64,000 bases of DNA from Solea solea (GCF_958295425.1 NC_081144.1:7975186-8039185), one strand, 5' to 3'; positions 11,617 through 25,034 are shown, counted from the first letter of the stretch. Notes: a model not told the origin generated them from the letters alone. Numbers and translations: made by a program.

Positions 11617-14600
11617 AACCCTCTCTTTCTTCAAAAACCCGCTTAACGCTGAAAGTGAAAACACCAGCAGCCAAACGTGTTCAAACCACCATCACCTGCA
11701 TTTCTCACTGTCACATGTCAAAATGTCTACTTTGAAAATGCTTTATTATTGAACACAGTTCTCGAAGCAGCCACATACGTACATGTTTACGTGATTACAT
11801 GCCACAGTTGTATGTGACACAAGGGTTGCTTGTCACGATAAATCCACAGAGATTGATCAGCTAATGGAGCGGATCCTCATCAGTGTAACTTAGTCAAAGG
11901 TATTGGCTAATGTGATTTGGTGGACAGAAATGTGGTGTGATTATTGGGTTTTAGCCTGATTCTGCCTCCATCAAGTTGCCATAAAAGTATTTGTTAACAG
12001 GTCAGCACACTGACTTTTATGTTTGTTTTGTATTTTGCAATACATAAGCCAATTTCAACAAAAACCATTCATCTAAGGCTGTGTTCTTCTTTTCGTCACG
12101 CTGCGTGTTATGTCTGAATGATCATAAAGCACCTCTAAACTGACTAGTTGTTAACCTGATCAGAATGTCAATAGTCGTTATTCTTTATCATGTCTTGATT
12201 ATCCTCTGAACTCTCAAATCAATTAGCCATAATCCAATTCCAATGCTGTAGGTCAAAGGTTCATGCTGTACGGTTCAATGTACAGTGTTAACTCTCATAT
12301 ATATGCAACGCTCAAAGCAAACATATCCTTCTGTAAACACTACATTCTCTAAGCACCTTGGGGGTGAATCTAATTTGCCAAATAATGGCATAGTTTTACC
12401 TATTTCTCAGTGGGAGAGAACAGGTCACGCAATACTAATCGCGAGGCTAATAATGTTGGCTGCAGTTGTAAGCGGGGGCTACAGAGAATGGCAACGATCA
12501 ATACAGATGAGCCAGTGTGAGCAGAGCAATACAAAGTATTCAGCAGTACGTGCAGGTTAAAGGTGGACGACGTGACCTAGCCGCGCATCGCAGCTCACGT
12601 GGGATAATTGTGACTCTCCAATGATCCAGGGACACATTTTCCCTCTGATGTGGACTCTCCACTTCTAACACACCCATGGAAACGTCATCATGTTGTTTTT
12701 TTGCCGCAGTAACAGACCACTGAAAATAGTAATAACAATTTGTTTCCCCCAGCAAATCTAATTTAAACAGCATATTGTGTCTGGACAGTTGTTCATCCAT
12801 GACTGATTTTGATGGGAACCTGCCATGTGGGCATGCCAGAGATAATGCAAAGTGACATTGTTTATTTTTTTCCCCCCATGTCTCTCTCCTGATGTGATTT
12901 AACGACTCATTGTGGAGCTAGAAATCAATGTGATGAAGACTCTTATATAGGTTCTTATAATTATGTGTATAAATTCATAGATTGATGACACATCAGGGTC
13001 TTGTGACATTAAAAAGTCCCCACCACCTGTTTGACCAGGGTTAGGGTTACAGTCTGTGCACGAGGTTTGGTGAGGAACTGTAAGTTATTGAGGAATTGTT
13101 CCTGCCGCTGCCCTGGCCTAAGCCCTCCACATCTCTGGATCACAGTACACTAATTCGATCTCACAACATGCCGTTGAAGATGCATTAATCTTTCCCAGAC
13201 CACTGCATGCCCCCGAGCAACTGGAGAAAGAGTGAGAAACAGAGAGTGAAGTGGTGTGGGAGTGACGTGACTCCCATGCTAACAATGTTCTCCTGCCAAC
13301 AGTAGCGCATCCCTCCAGGCAGACTGAGTAAACAGTGCACACCACCTCTAAATCACATTCACACCCTCAGAGACTTTCTGGGCTCACTCCCTCTTCATAC
13401 CTCGCTCCTTTCTGCTCTGATGGCAGCGTGGTCAGGTCAGCAGGCTCCTACCTCTGAATCAAGTCTGATTTCTGAGGTCAGAGCTGCTCCTCTGTAGTTG
13501 TATTTACACTATTATTTTTTGTGAACCCATGGACTGTCTATTACATGCCCCTCGCCCCCCCCTGGCAGTTGAACGCAGCATAGGTCATAGACCCCCTCTC
13601 CCTCCACATTAAAGCTGCGATTGGCAGGATCACCAGGACAAAAAGTCTCTCTGTCCTGAACTTTTCTCATCAGATGAGCACAGATGGAGCACTCGTCTCA
13701 TGCAGTGTCCGTATAACGCGAGCCACAGATGCTGATGAGAGAAACTCTGCATCCTCTGCTTATGCACAGTCCCCTCGCGAGACCAAGCAGTTAAGTCTCC
13801 TTCACTTTTTCAATTTGAACCCCCTTTTTTTGAGGACCCTATAGTTTGGCCGCCATGACAGGTGTGTGTGCACTGATAACTTTGGTCACATGATCAAAAG
13901 CTAATCTGTGGGGTGACTTCCGTTATCTCACTTAAGAGCAAAGAGGCAATGAAAGGATCCATCAACGAGCAAATGTCCTGGAGTTGATTTTGGTCAACAG
14001 ATATCAAAGTAAAAGAAGAGGAAGGAGACAAAGAGGACCACCGCAGAGTCCCTTCCTGTCCCATTGGCCCACCCGACAGTCATCTTACCCTGGGGCACAG
14101 TGCAGCTCCCGACAGCAGCTTTCTTGTCTTGTTCCACTGATCCATTTTAACACAGTCGCGAACGCATCAAACACCGTGCGCCGTGCAGGATCCATACACC
14201 CCTCCCCTCCCCCGTCCCTTCACAGTTTTCAAAGGAAACGATGAAGGCATGAAAATATGAAAATGCTCTTCACAGGAGTCTGTGAAGGAGGCAATTTCCA
14301 TCATGCCCATGTCTATTTCCTATGTAGAAGGAAAATAACACATTTCTCTGATGTTCCTGCACACAGAGCAGCAGTGACTCTACTTCTGCTGAAGCTTACA
14401 GAGTGGATATAACAGATTGGGGGAGTATTAAATTACTGAGGAGGCTGACATTTATTTTTAACTCTCTATTTGGTTTACACCCCGGGGGTATGTAATCATA
14501 GCCACTGCAAATCCTTGGACTGGCTTATTAGCATATTCATGCATCCTGGGTTATTTGTTCACATAAAACTTTGTGGTTGTTCTTGATAAACATTTTTAAC

Positions 14601-15937
14601 TGGTTGTTTGATTACAGCACAGTGGTATATATACTGTACACGGAGGGTAGGAAGCACTGTGGAGGCAGCAACAGTGGTGGAGGCATTCTTTTTTTCTATT
14701 TCCCAGGGAGGGTTTGAAGATCCTGGAAATTGGGAAATAAGAAGAGTATGTTTGTATATAAAGCCCAACTCTCACCGTTGAGATATTTCACGTTTACATA
14801 TTAAGACAGGATTTGTGTTGTTTTATTGAGTAGGCGATGTTTTATGACACCTGTTCAAGTCCAACAACTTTTCACAGTGTCAGATCTGCTAATGTGGTTT
14901 TTGGTTGTCAGGCTTAAAACAATGGCAAAAGCGCCGCCATTCTCTTCCAGCTTAATTAGGTCTTTTAAATAAACATGGAGCCAAAGAAGGATCATTGTGT
15001 GGGGGTGAGGTGTGTTTTCTACTGAAGACCCATTTGCATGAAGTAGATGTGCCCACATCATAATGTAATGAGCTGCACTCGCGTGGTAAATAAATGAATT
15101 AATCCTGTCTATTGTCCTTGAGATTTATTCAGCTGTGTCCTCACAGGAGAGGAGAAGTTAATTAAGATCACGGTGAGGGATGCGGATCACTCTGTGTGCT
15201 CGTGTGCTTCAGAGGGGCAGCGGCAGCCCTTGGCCTGACTGCAGTGCACACGCCGCGTTTTCCTTTCCATCAGATTTATCTTTTTTTGAGGACAATTGGT
15301 AACTGATTTGAAAAAGTCATTAATTGAGAAATAGTCTAGAGTGGTTTTCAGAGCACAATAATCAGCACCATGCCAGTGTTTATAAAAGCCCCCATACTGC
15401 TGCTCTTAATCTGCTATATCAATCGCCCGTCTCATCAGTTAAAGGACATTTTTTCAATTATCACCTAAAACTATAGCTTTCACTGAAGAATAATCTCTTG
15501 GGAGACATTACTCAAATGAAATGCTCTGTAGATGGACTTCTTAATTTGTTTCCCAATGATGCTTTTGTTGTTTGAAGGCTGGTAAAATAAAAAAAATAAA
15601 AAAATAAATACCTCTGGGGTTTTGACTGTCTCTGTTTAAATATTTTAAAATGATTTATTATTTTCATTCTTCAGCAAAATTCAGTCTGTTGTAACAAATA
15701 TCCCTGTCAGTGGTTACCACGGATAAAGCCTAGAGTACAGTCCATTTACATCACTTTTCTGTCAACAGAGGTTCAGCTGTGACGTTTTAAAGGCGTTTTA
15801 ATGTCTTAAATGTTAACATATGGGAATATAGGGAAACAGGATGCTGGAGCAGGTTTACAGTAACTGATAATTCTCATTGGACTGACATGAACTAACTGAG
15901 GCATGAAATGAAATGGAAACTGTAAAACCTTAACCCT
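11617..15937. other. Non-coding stretch, no gene seen
   Basis: Mostly unique-looking DNA. A short TTAGGG-like pair occurs at 13038-13050 (GGTTAGGGTTAC). A CpG-richer patch lies near 14150-14190. Several AT-rich blocks (for example 14870-15130) have the look of conserved non-coding DNA. No splice pair, RNA gene or repeat copy was firmly recognised. Confidence 0.55.
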
Positions 15938-15970
15938 AACAACAACAACAAAAACACCAACAACAACAAA
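15938..15970. repeat. AAC simple repeat
   Basis: Imperfect run of AAC units (AACAACAACAACAAAAACACC then AACAACAAC), preceded by TTAACCCTAAC. Confidence 0.85.
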
Positions 15971-17420
15971 ACTAAAGCCGCCTTGAACCAGAGAAGGCCG
16001 TAATTATGTATAATTACATGGATTGAACATGCAAAACCATCAGTTTTCCTATTTTAGCTTTTGGATCTGCTGTTCCCTCTTGTTCTCCTCAGTGCCGTTT
16101 TATGTGAGTGAAAGTAAAAGACCCACACCTGCCTGACAGTGACTTCAGTGACTCCTGGGAGCTGACGCTGAGCTGAATATATCACCAGCATTATCGCTCT
16201 CTCCTGCTCATCCCTACACCATGTGCAAATGTTGCACTTCGCTACTTTAATCAGTAATTAAGGCTCACACTTTTTTCTCCTGTTAAACAATCTCCCACGC
16301 TTTGCCATAGTGCACGGAACACAAATATGAAGAACACGGATTAATCCATTAATTTCCTGTTTACGAGGTTGTAAGACGTGCATTTTGTAGACATTTACAT
16401 TACAGTATACTGTATGTGATTTAGGCACAAGAGAGCAAATACAATTTACATCTAAGGTTTTAAACCAAAGTACAGTCCAGGCTGTTCCTCAAATGCTAAC
16501 TTCTATCAATACATTTGCTGTTAGTATATAAACACACAGAAAACATTTAAATGATTTAAGGTGCTACATCTCAATCATCTTTGAAAGGGATAATGAAATC
16601 GAGACCTGCAGCGATATAGTTAATTCATCTTAAATGTAAAAAAATTCCATCATTGGTTAACAGTGGATACATTGCATTTCCCATAAAGTGAATGTCACCG
16701 CTACTTTCCTTTGGTTGTCTATTTTTACTTGTACAATGATGAGTCACAACATCCGGATAAGTTTGCCTGCCTTTTCTTTCTATATTACCAATAAATGTAT
16801 TATTTAATTACCTTTAAATGACATAAAACCACATATCATGGTCCCATAGGTCATCATTACTGCTGGAGTTTGGCAGACATTTCATGTTTTTTTTTTTGCT
16901 TTTGTCTGATTTACAAAGCCCAGCGATGTGCCCCGAGATATTTCCGAATATTACAGTATATTTAAATCATTTTTTAGTTTTCCCAGAACAAATATCTGTC
17001 GGGGCCACTGTTGGCTATGCTCCCCACCAGCGGCTATTATGTGGCTTAATGGCAGGCACTGTAGCAGCTGTATTTCTTTTCTGTGTACTTCTAGAGGCAC
17101 ACAAGTGATTGAAGTGAAGCCCTTAGCAGTGACAGTTCCAGCCTTGATATTAATGGAAGCCCACATAATTGTGCATGCCATTAAGGAAGTACAGATGCTA
17201 TCAGGGAGTGCACACATCATTATTTCTCAGTGTAACACCTCATTAATATTTTTTGTTGTTGTTGTTTTTCACTCCACCTCCTTCTCGCTGTACAAAGAGG
17301 AGGGCTGGATTGGGGACTGTGTGGGTCAGACATTGACAGAGAGATGAATCTTCCCGACTGCAGGCAGATGTTTCCCATTCAGCATTCAAATTAGAGACGT
17401 GTCTTCACAAGAGGTTCAGT
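15971..17420. other. Non-coding stretch, no gene seen
   Basis: A strong pyrimidine tract ending in CTCCTCAG at 16064-16092 resembles a splice acceptor. The following sequence has early stops in all frames and no good donor. The 139-codon frame at 16928-17347 has no domain. No repeat was recognised. Confidence 0.55.
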
Positions 17421-17610
17421 CACACGTACACACACAGGTTTACACAGCTCTGCATTGACTTCCATTCTTTTGGACAACCGAAACAAAGCACTATTACTAA
17501 CCTTAACCACAACCAGTTAATGCCCAACCCTTAACCTAACCACTATTTTAACTTAACCAGAATATCAGAAATGGTCTTGATTGGGACTTGTTGTGGGGAA
17601 GAAGAACTGT
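17421..17610 (-). repeat. Degraded interspersed repeat with CTAACCTTAACC motif, copy 1
   Basis: Read on the minus strand it gives ACTGGTTGTGGTTAAGG, then AATGGAAGTCAATGCAG, then CTGTGTAAACCTGTGTGTG. The same order (ACTGGTTATGG, AATGAAAGTCAGTG, ATAGCTGCATACACACGTG) occurs at 40705-40920 on the plus strand. I recognise it as a common fish repeat. The telomere-like CTAACCTTAACC stretch belongs to this repeat and is not an interstitial telomere. Confidence 0.65.
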
Positions 17611-18360
17611 TGGGTGTGTTGTGAACTGTGGTTGTCTTGGCCTGTGGAAAACAAACGTTTTTACCCAATTATATGCAAGTTTATAGACATGTTTCTATTT
17701 CTAGCGCTGATTTAAAACCTTACAGTATCGTTTTGTTTGAACAAAGGTAACACTTACTCTATATTCCCCTGATGAAATTAACTTGTGTAAAACCAACACT
17801 TGTGTTACCTGCAGAATCTTCCACAGCACTGTCTTTTCTGCGTTGTGTTCCTGATGTTAAGAGATTCAAACTTATTGTGAGGAGCAGATGTGTGGATAAC
17901 TGGCTCTACAGTCTATGTTCCTGTCATCTTTGATCATCTTTTGATGATTTCCATATCATTCTTTAATGTAACCTGTACCATCATGTACTGTAACAGACGG
18001 GCGACTCCTCTGCTCACTCCTCAAGCACATCAGGAAACTATGGTGGAATCTCACTTTTTTGTTCACACTCTGGCTGGTTTGTTCTTTTGGACAGCTGTAG
18101 ACACATGACAGTACAAGTACATTGTAAGACAAGGCCCTTGCCTAAAATACTTGTAAAAGTTCATCAAATTATTTTTATTTGAAAGAAATTACTCACTTTT
18201 ATATTCTTTACAATACAGAATCAAATAAAACACATTTAAAATGTATAAAAAGGTGCAAAAAGTGATTTATATTAACAGATGTGTAGCGTTTAGAGTGAAT
18301 ATGCCAATTTAACATGTTTTGATATGAGATTTGAAAATAGAGGCATGCAGGTTTAAATAT
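17611..18360. other. Non-coding stretch, no gene seen
   Basis: AT-rich, unique-looking. No coding, RNA or repeat feature was recognised. Confidence 0.5.
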
Positions 18361-18435
18361 AAACATTCCATTATAGGACGTATGTTAAATTTCTGCCAAT
18401 AACCCTCCAAAATGTTACACATTGGACCTTTAAAG
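18361..18435 (-). repeat. Teleost interspersed repeat end, copy 1
   Basis: ATTTCTGCCAATAACCCTCC, then AAAATGTTACACATTGGACC and TTTAA. This is the terminal part of a widespread percomorph repeat that I recognise. A second copy with the same order is at 52741-52808. Only the end is identifiable here; the flank upstream to about 18240 may be an eroded remainder. Confidence 0.6.
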
Positions 18436-20853
18436 AACCTGCGATCTGACATTGTGGAGGCATTTACATCCACTGCACCTCCTCACCTCTCAGTGGCACC
18501 AGACACATACAGATTGTGTCAGTGGAAGTAACAGTGACTGAAAAATCTACAGTTCCATGTGGATTTAAATAAAGACTGCTGTAGGCACTTCTACACTGTA
18601 GCCACTGTCAGTGCTTGTTTCCAATCTTCCTTTCCTTTACAGTGCATTTTCTAAACATTTTTCAGTACCAAATAAAAGCATGAATTGCTCACCAGACACT
18701 GGAGCTGGAATGTACCAAATAAACAGACTTTTCCCATGTTTTGTATGGCATCTTGTTTCGTTTCCCAAGGACGACACTTAACTCAAATGCATTTCCTCAC
18801 TTAAATAATAAATAATTGTAACGCGTTTATTATAATCTTTAAATAAAATAAATATAGGCATCACCAATGATGACTGTAAATGTAAAATATGACAAGGAGA
18901 CCACAGGCTACAAATAATTGTTTTCCCTCTAATGACCAAGTCGCAGTAGCATACTACATTCACCCCATAATAACCACAGTTCGGTGCTTGTGTGGCAATC
19001 CCACCTAGTAACATTACTGTAATATATGGCTTTGTTTACAGTTGGAACCCTTACTGCCACAACAGTTATTCATCTCCACCACCTTATTACTGTTATTTGC
19101 AATGAGGTAACAATTTTAAGGCAATTTCCCTGCATCTAACTAGACCGTGTGGGAATATGTTTGTTGAGAATGATATGACTGGGACACATCGCCATCACTC
19201 CTCCCCATATTACTGTCATGCAAGTGCTTCAATATAATTACTGCATATGAATTATGTGGGTGCAATATCTCACTCTAAACGAAGAAGGCCCTAAATTGGC
19301 CCCAGAGGGAAATCTAAGTCGTTCAAATTGAGAAAGTATTTGATGAACTGGTATAAGTTTTTTATTATTTTCTACTTACAAATTCAGTTTGCTCTGTGTG
19401 TAATACTCCGTGACAACAATTTAGCTCAGTCCACAATACTTTGTTGCTTGTATGGCTGTAAACACTATGATCAGATTAAAATTAACCAGTGCCTTGATAC
19501 TAAAACCTTCCATACTAAGGTTCGCCTCATATCAGAAGAATCATTTTTACTCACTTTTACTTTCCTCTTCCGTGTCAGCAGGGACTGGCTCTTAAGCTGT
19601 AAAGCTTCTGAATTAAATGAATGGCTTGACTAAAATCTGAAAGCATACACTCGGCAAGGTGTTTGTTTAGTACCCTCTGTTCTGTATCTCCTACTTATGG
19701 TATTAGCCTATATAACTCATATCATCCTCCCAATGTGAACATGACAGTACTGTCTTTCCAAATGCAGGCATCCAGAGACTTACTCCATCTATTGTAGGCA
19801 CAATGTCCCAAAGGATCGGATAGGCTGGTCTAATGGCGACTTTGAGATAATTGCTTGCATTACTACACCAGCCAGACTATTTAAATGGTGTTATTTTAGA
19901 ACACGGGGCTCCCTAAGGGGACCACACCACCTGTGACTGCTCCTCACTACCTCAAACCCCAGTGGGCTGAAGCCTTCTCTAAACACAGGCCAGTGAAACA
20001 CAAACACACCCAAATGAGAGATTTAGCTGTACTTCTCTCCCTTTGACTCATAAATCCAAGCTCCACTTGTTCCCCTGCATGAGCATAGTTTTTATGCACA
20101 ATGAGATCTTAATCCATTTGTATGTCCTTGAATGTAGCACAAGGAAACTTAAAAAAAAACAACAGCACTGAAAAACACCCCACTGTTGGGTAATCCATTT
20201 AAAATTATCCTTCAGTCTGAATCAAATGAGGGTCCTTCCCTCAGCACTGTACCACCAGTTCAGCAACGTGGGAGGTTGTTAAACGCGTATTAGTCGCTGT
20301 GGGAGGTTTGCCACAAAGAGACAGTAAGATCCAATCAGAAGAAATATTATACTGTGCCTTCATTACCCACTGGACCAGTAACATTTCCCACAGCTAAAAA
20401 GGGAAATACTTTTGGTCTGACACAAATAATGTTTTGTCTGGAACCCAAACACAAAAATCACTCTGGCGGTGACATAGTTTATTTTAGCCACATCCCACAA
20501 TGGCTGTTGCAGTTATCATAACTTTCTTTTATAAACATCAATTTTGATATTTACAAAAACCTGTATATGAGCTTCCTGAGAGGGATTATGAATTCTCTCA
20601 ACAATCATCCCACATATTTTCCTCCATCCATTCCAATTTCCTCTGTTTCTCATCCCCTGCCTGCTATTTTTTTTCTTTTTAATTGAAGTTGATGAGGATG
20701 GGGAGTTCATTACCTTCTTGCTATGAATTGTTATGTGGTGTAATTGGCGCTCCAGTCCTGTAGGCTATGCCTTCCCTCAGCTTTCATTTATTATTTCCCT
20801 GAGGCTAAGCTTGACAAAGTGGAGGCTTGTAAGTCTGACTTTACCTAAGCTGA
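18436..20853. other. Non-coding stretch, no gene seen
   Basis: Unique-looking, AT-leaning. Only short frames (up to 101 codons at 19328-19633) with no domain. No repeat copy was recognised. Confidence 0.55.
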
Positions 20854-21085
20854 GTTTAAAGGTGATATAATGTATGTAATATGTACAACAGCAACCTTTA
20901 GCATTGAAAACACTGCAGCGGTGGAGCTGCCACATTTTCATGCACAAGCATGTACACATACACATAACTGTCCCATCGTCTATTTCGTTACTTTTCACAT
21001 GCCAGAAAAGTGTGTCTGCTTGAGAGCAGCACCTGAGAATTATCACCTTATGACAGGAGATGACCAAGTGACAATAACACACCAT
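20854..21085 (+). repeat. Unclassified dispersed repeat, copy A
   Basis: Shares three ordered blocks with 22804-23130: GTGATATA...AATATGTACAACAG, then ACATAACTGTCC, then TGTGTCTGCTTGAGAGCAG followed by a TTATCAC block. This copy is about 90 bases shorter than copy B. I do not recognise the family and see no terminal repeats or coding capacity. Confidence 0.6.
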
Positions 21086-21101
21086 AAAAATGTTCTATAT
21101 A

Positions 21102-21424
21102 TGTAACCCTGAATCCTGATAGGTAGCGTTCCGGGGGCTGTAGTTGATATGCGAGTTCGTACACTGACATAATTGATACCAACACGGCAGGACAGTTCCA
21201 ACGCTCTACTTTTTATTCACACACCGTCACAGAAATCTCTCCCACCTGACAACACGGGCAGGTAGGAACCAAAAACACAAGGTTATAAACATAAATTCAC
21301 ATTAAAATAATCACCCATATTATGTATATACACATATAGATATATATCAGTTAACCCATCAAGATATTAGTATATATGTACAGTATATAAATACAAAACG
21401 ATATATACCGTAACCAAGGTAACA
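21102..21424 (-). mobile_element. Probable solo LTR
   Basis: The segment runs TGTAACC...GGTAACA on the plus strand, that is TGTTACC...GGTTACA on the minus strand. It therefore has TG/CA ends inside a short inverted repeat. It is flanked on both sides by TATA (21098-21101 and 21425-21428), a possible 4-bp target duplication, though weak evidence in AT-rich DNA. Read on the minus strand, an AATAAA signal lies in GTGTGAATAAAAAGTAGAGC, at a typical LTR polyadenylation position. No internal retroelement sequence or second LTR is present, so recombination to a solo LTR is inferred. The 4-5 bp footprint would suit a Gypsy-type element. Confidence 0.55.
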
Positions 21425-21559
21425 TATACATTAAAGAGGGACGGAGAGAGTGTAACCTTGACTCAAGTTACCTGAGTTCTGCAGAAAAGTATCCACAGCA
21501 GTATGTTGGTTTCAGTTTTGCCGATTTCAGATGTCCATCTGTATTTTGCCTCATCTTCA

Positions 21560-21720
21560 CTGCCACTGAGGGTGCTTTCAAACCTAGCTTGTTGTTCTGA
21601 AACCAGTGTGCGTTTCTCCCCTGTATCGGTTCTAATGGACTTGTGTGAGCACAGCAATCCCACGCTGTTCTGGCACATATCAACCGAGCTCGGTTGCAAT
21701 CGCTCCTCAAAATGTACGAG
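21560..21720 (+). repeat. hAT-like non-autonomous element fragment
   Basis: AGGGTGCTTTCAAACCTAGC, followed by GAAACCAGTGTGCGTTTCTC and CCTGTATCGGTTC, matches my memory of a family of fish hAT-type elements whose ends begin with GGTGCTTTCACACC. The other end was not found. No transposase sequence remains. Confidence 0.45.
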
Positions 21721-22803
21721 TAGTATCCAGCTGCATATACACACAAACTGGTACGACCAACAGCGCTGTTCCAACAGTGCCACTGCCAGAAATTGCATTG
21801 CAGTTTTAAATGGGTTTTCAACAGATGCTTCAGAGAGACCCATAATCAGTCTTTTACATAAAGCTGAGGTGGATTTAAATCTTATAATCATGGATTAGTT
21901 AATGCATTAATGAGTTCTAAAGATGCGATTTGACTTTAGATTAACTTGTGTTTACACCACAATAAGCAATGCATTCATGTAGTGAAGGAGAGTCCATAGC
22001 TGTCCACGACAAGCACTTAATAAATCATGTTCTGTCAGAGTGACTGATAATTAGCCCAAAAGATTGTACGATGAGACATTTTTAAAGGACATTTGCTACA
22101 GTCTCTCATTCAAGCAGATTAGCAAGTCTAAATGTGATGTTGTCTTAGAAAAAAAAAGTCTAATGTTGATTTCTAATTGAAAAAGTAGAAAGTCACTTAG
22201 AAGCTGGAGATCCAATTAAAGTGGAATTGAATGGAAATCTTCCTGGAGACTCGGTTGCTTTCTCCAATTTGTTATCTCCTCAATGCTGTGGTTTTTCCTT
22301 GCAGGTGAATGCAGCTCTCCTCTGTGTTTTGCTAAAATGCAATTGGCTTTTCCATTGTAGTCATCAGACAGATTGATTTGAATTCCATCTCGGTCCCTTC
22401 CCCGGCTGTGAGAAAGATTAAAATAATAATGTAAAGTCATTAGGTGGATGGGAAGTCTCTAAACAAAGACAGACCGGTGTGTCTGCCTCTCCCCTGAGAA
22501 GCCCTTGTGGAGACCTTATCTAATTCAGGCCTGAAGCTTACAGGATAGATTACGTGATGGAATTGACTATGAGCTGGCACATCTTCGGATGTCTCAGTTA
22601 AGGGCATCACCATAATCCTTCAAGGAATTGATGGTAAAATGAAGATGTCACTCATGACCAACTCATCTATGTGCACGAGATTGCTGCTCATCAATTATGT
22701 TGTCAGACTGAGATTTACCTGCCTCTGTTTTTGGCTCTTGGTGCAGAAAAAAATTCGATCTACTTCAAGGAAATGTGTGTGCAAAACAAACAAGGACATG
22801 ACT
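21721..22803. other. Non-coding stretch, possibly conserved non-coding
   Basis: No gene or recognised repeat. 22190-22640 is unique, moderately AT-rich and free of simple repeats, which is the kind of block that often proves conserved in fish gene deserts. A TTTTTCCTTGCAG acceptor-like run at about 22291-22303 has no matching open exon. Confidence 0.45.
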
Positions 22804-23130
22804 AGTTAAAGTGATATATGTAAAATATGTACAACAGTGACTTTCAGCGATTATAACACTTGTGCAATCCCAGTACAAAACATTGCATGAGCGCGGTTCA
22901 CGTAGATTGTCCGATTTGACAAATTATGTAAATAAGACACTGCACGTGTATGCAGCATTTCACTGTGCTCATCTACACATACACACACAACCACATACAT
23001 AACTGTCCTACCATCTCTATTATTTTTGTAAACATTGAACATTGGTTAATCTTCGAGTGTCAACAACAGATGGTGATTCAAAGTGAACATGTGTCTGTTT
23101 GAGAGCAGTAGAGACTTATCACATTAAATA
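22804..23130 (+). repeat. Unclassified dispersed repeat, copy B
   Basis: A longer version of the repeat at 20854-21085, in the same orientation and about 1.95 kb away. Shared blocks are AAATATGTACAACAG, ACATACATAACTGTCC and ATGTGTCTGTTTGAGAGCAG. The extra internal part includes CATTGCATGAGCGCGGTTC. No coding capacity and no clear terminal repeats. Confidence 0.6.
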
Positions 23131-25034
23131 TCCACCAACAAAGTGTATGAGAAGTAGTCACCTTTGACTGACATCCATGGTTTCTCATTGTTGAACAGTT
23201 TTGAGAGGGGCACCCAGGCTTTTTAGTTTCTGTATAACTCACTGCGGGTGTGGCAGTGGGTGACACGAAAGAACAAAACACCAAAACCAGTTTGTACATG
23301 GTCTGCAAATTAAACTATTTGATGAATATTCTGGCTGCACCATTGTTATTCTTGCCAGGATTGGTCATTTTAAGTCTTAAGATGGTACATTTCTTACACC
23401 CACCACCCATTAATGTATTGACACATCTATGTCCTGATGCATGAGAGTCAAACAACAGTTTGTGGCTTCACAGTGTGAAAAATGAAAATTGTACCGCAAG
23501 CTAATCAATAGTATTCTCCTGCTTCATTGTGTATTTATTGTAATATGTTATAGGACGTGATGGATTCTGCTGACCACTGCATTTTTTCTTTTTCTGGTGG
23601 GCCCTAAACATCTTTGCTGCCTATTAATGAAAACCCTTGGAGATTATTGAAAATACCTGATTGAGTATTGGATTTGATATGTGAATAGATGAAAAGCATG
23701 GCGTGTGACACAGATGCAGTCTCAGAGCCACAATCATGCTGTGGAATCAGTCATGTTGACTGCCAAATAAGCAAGTGATCCTTAAATTTATCTGAAAACC
23801 ATTAATAATCAGTGTGAATGCTTTTCAACCCACTGCAAAGACATATAAATACAGGGTTGGAGTTCTCTGAAAAGATATCTCGGCAATGATTAATATCATT
23901 CAGCTACAATCTAATCCCCAAATGGAGCGCACGTCTTTTCTCTGTGCTTCATTATGAAGAGAGCTCCCTGCAAACAAAACTGAAAAGTCATTTGTTCATT
24001 TTAATGTCGGCTCCACTAAGCCATGTATCCCTGTCATTATCTAAGGCATTCTCAACAGGGAAGTGAAAGACAAACGTTCACCCTCACTTCACAAAACTCA
24101 ACTAGGAAATGTAGCCTAGTCTGGTGAGGTACAGATGGTAGGGTCAGAATCTGGCATCAAGAGTTCATACCATGGACTCGGACAACAGTGCAGACTGGTG
24201 CTTGTGGTGTAATGGTGTTTTAATTACCAGTCATGTGCATCAATTTATGATCTCATTACAACACATTCTAATGGAAACTTCCAGCATGACAATGCAGCAC
24301 AAAGCAAAAGTTACCTCTAACTGATTTACAGTAATGAAACAGGATACTTTTCAAGATCAATCCAAAACACACAACATTGTGGATTACAATGCAAAACATC
24401 ATGCAGTAGCAATATCTCCACTATCTTGTCAAGCCCATGACTAAAGAGGGCTAACACGGCTTTATATGGTTTTCATATGATGGAAAAAAATAACACATGT
24501 GATTTGCATATACTGTAGATTGTGTGTGCATGTTGGGATGTAAGATATTGTGTATCATGTGATTCTGTTTCTCATCCATTCACATTGTGATTTTAGTGCT
24601 ACTTTCTCCTCACAGGAAGTGAGTCCTGAATGGACTTCTAAGAGTATTTTATATTTGGGGCAGCCTCTTAATTTGACTTGTGGCTATTACAGGAAAAATA
24701 AGAAGGGCTTGCTGTAATAGTTCTTTAAGAAGCCATTAGGGAGTCAACAGTAATAAATTATGAACAATACTTTAATGAGATTGCACAAGAGGAAACCCAT
24801 AGCACTTACTAATGTTGACTGGTCTCAGACACTTAATTTCAAGTATTAACTCTGATTCATTTGTTCATATTTATTGGAATAGGGGAGTGTGTGAAAAATG
24901 AATTGGAGCAGCTGAAATGTTATTAGGCTTGAAGCTGAAATTATTTATGCTGCCTTTTCAAGTCTACAAATGAACTCGCCTGCTTTAGTGCCAGCAGGAG
25001 TTCGACCTTATCCACTGCCCAGAAATGGGAGAGA
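23131..25034. other. Non-coding stretch, no gene seen
   Basis: Unique-looking DNA with only short frames. No repeat or RNA gene was recognised. Confidence 0.55.

Noticed and set aside
13038..13050. TTAGGG-like pair suggesting an interstitial telomere
   Set aside because: Less than two full units; chance is sufficient.
16064..16092. Pyrimidine tract ending in CTCCTCAG, like a splice acceptor
   Set aside because: The only GTGAGT follows after 11 bases, and all longer readings hit stops.
21463..21891. Overlapping open frames of 117-142 codons on both strands
   Set aside because: They overlap a hAT-like repeat fragment, and none carries transposase or other domain features.
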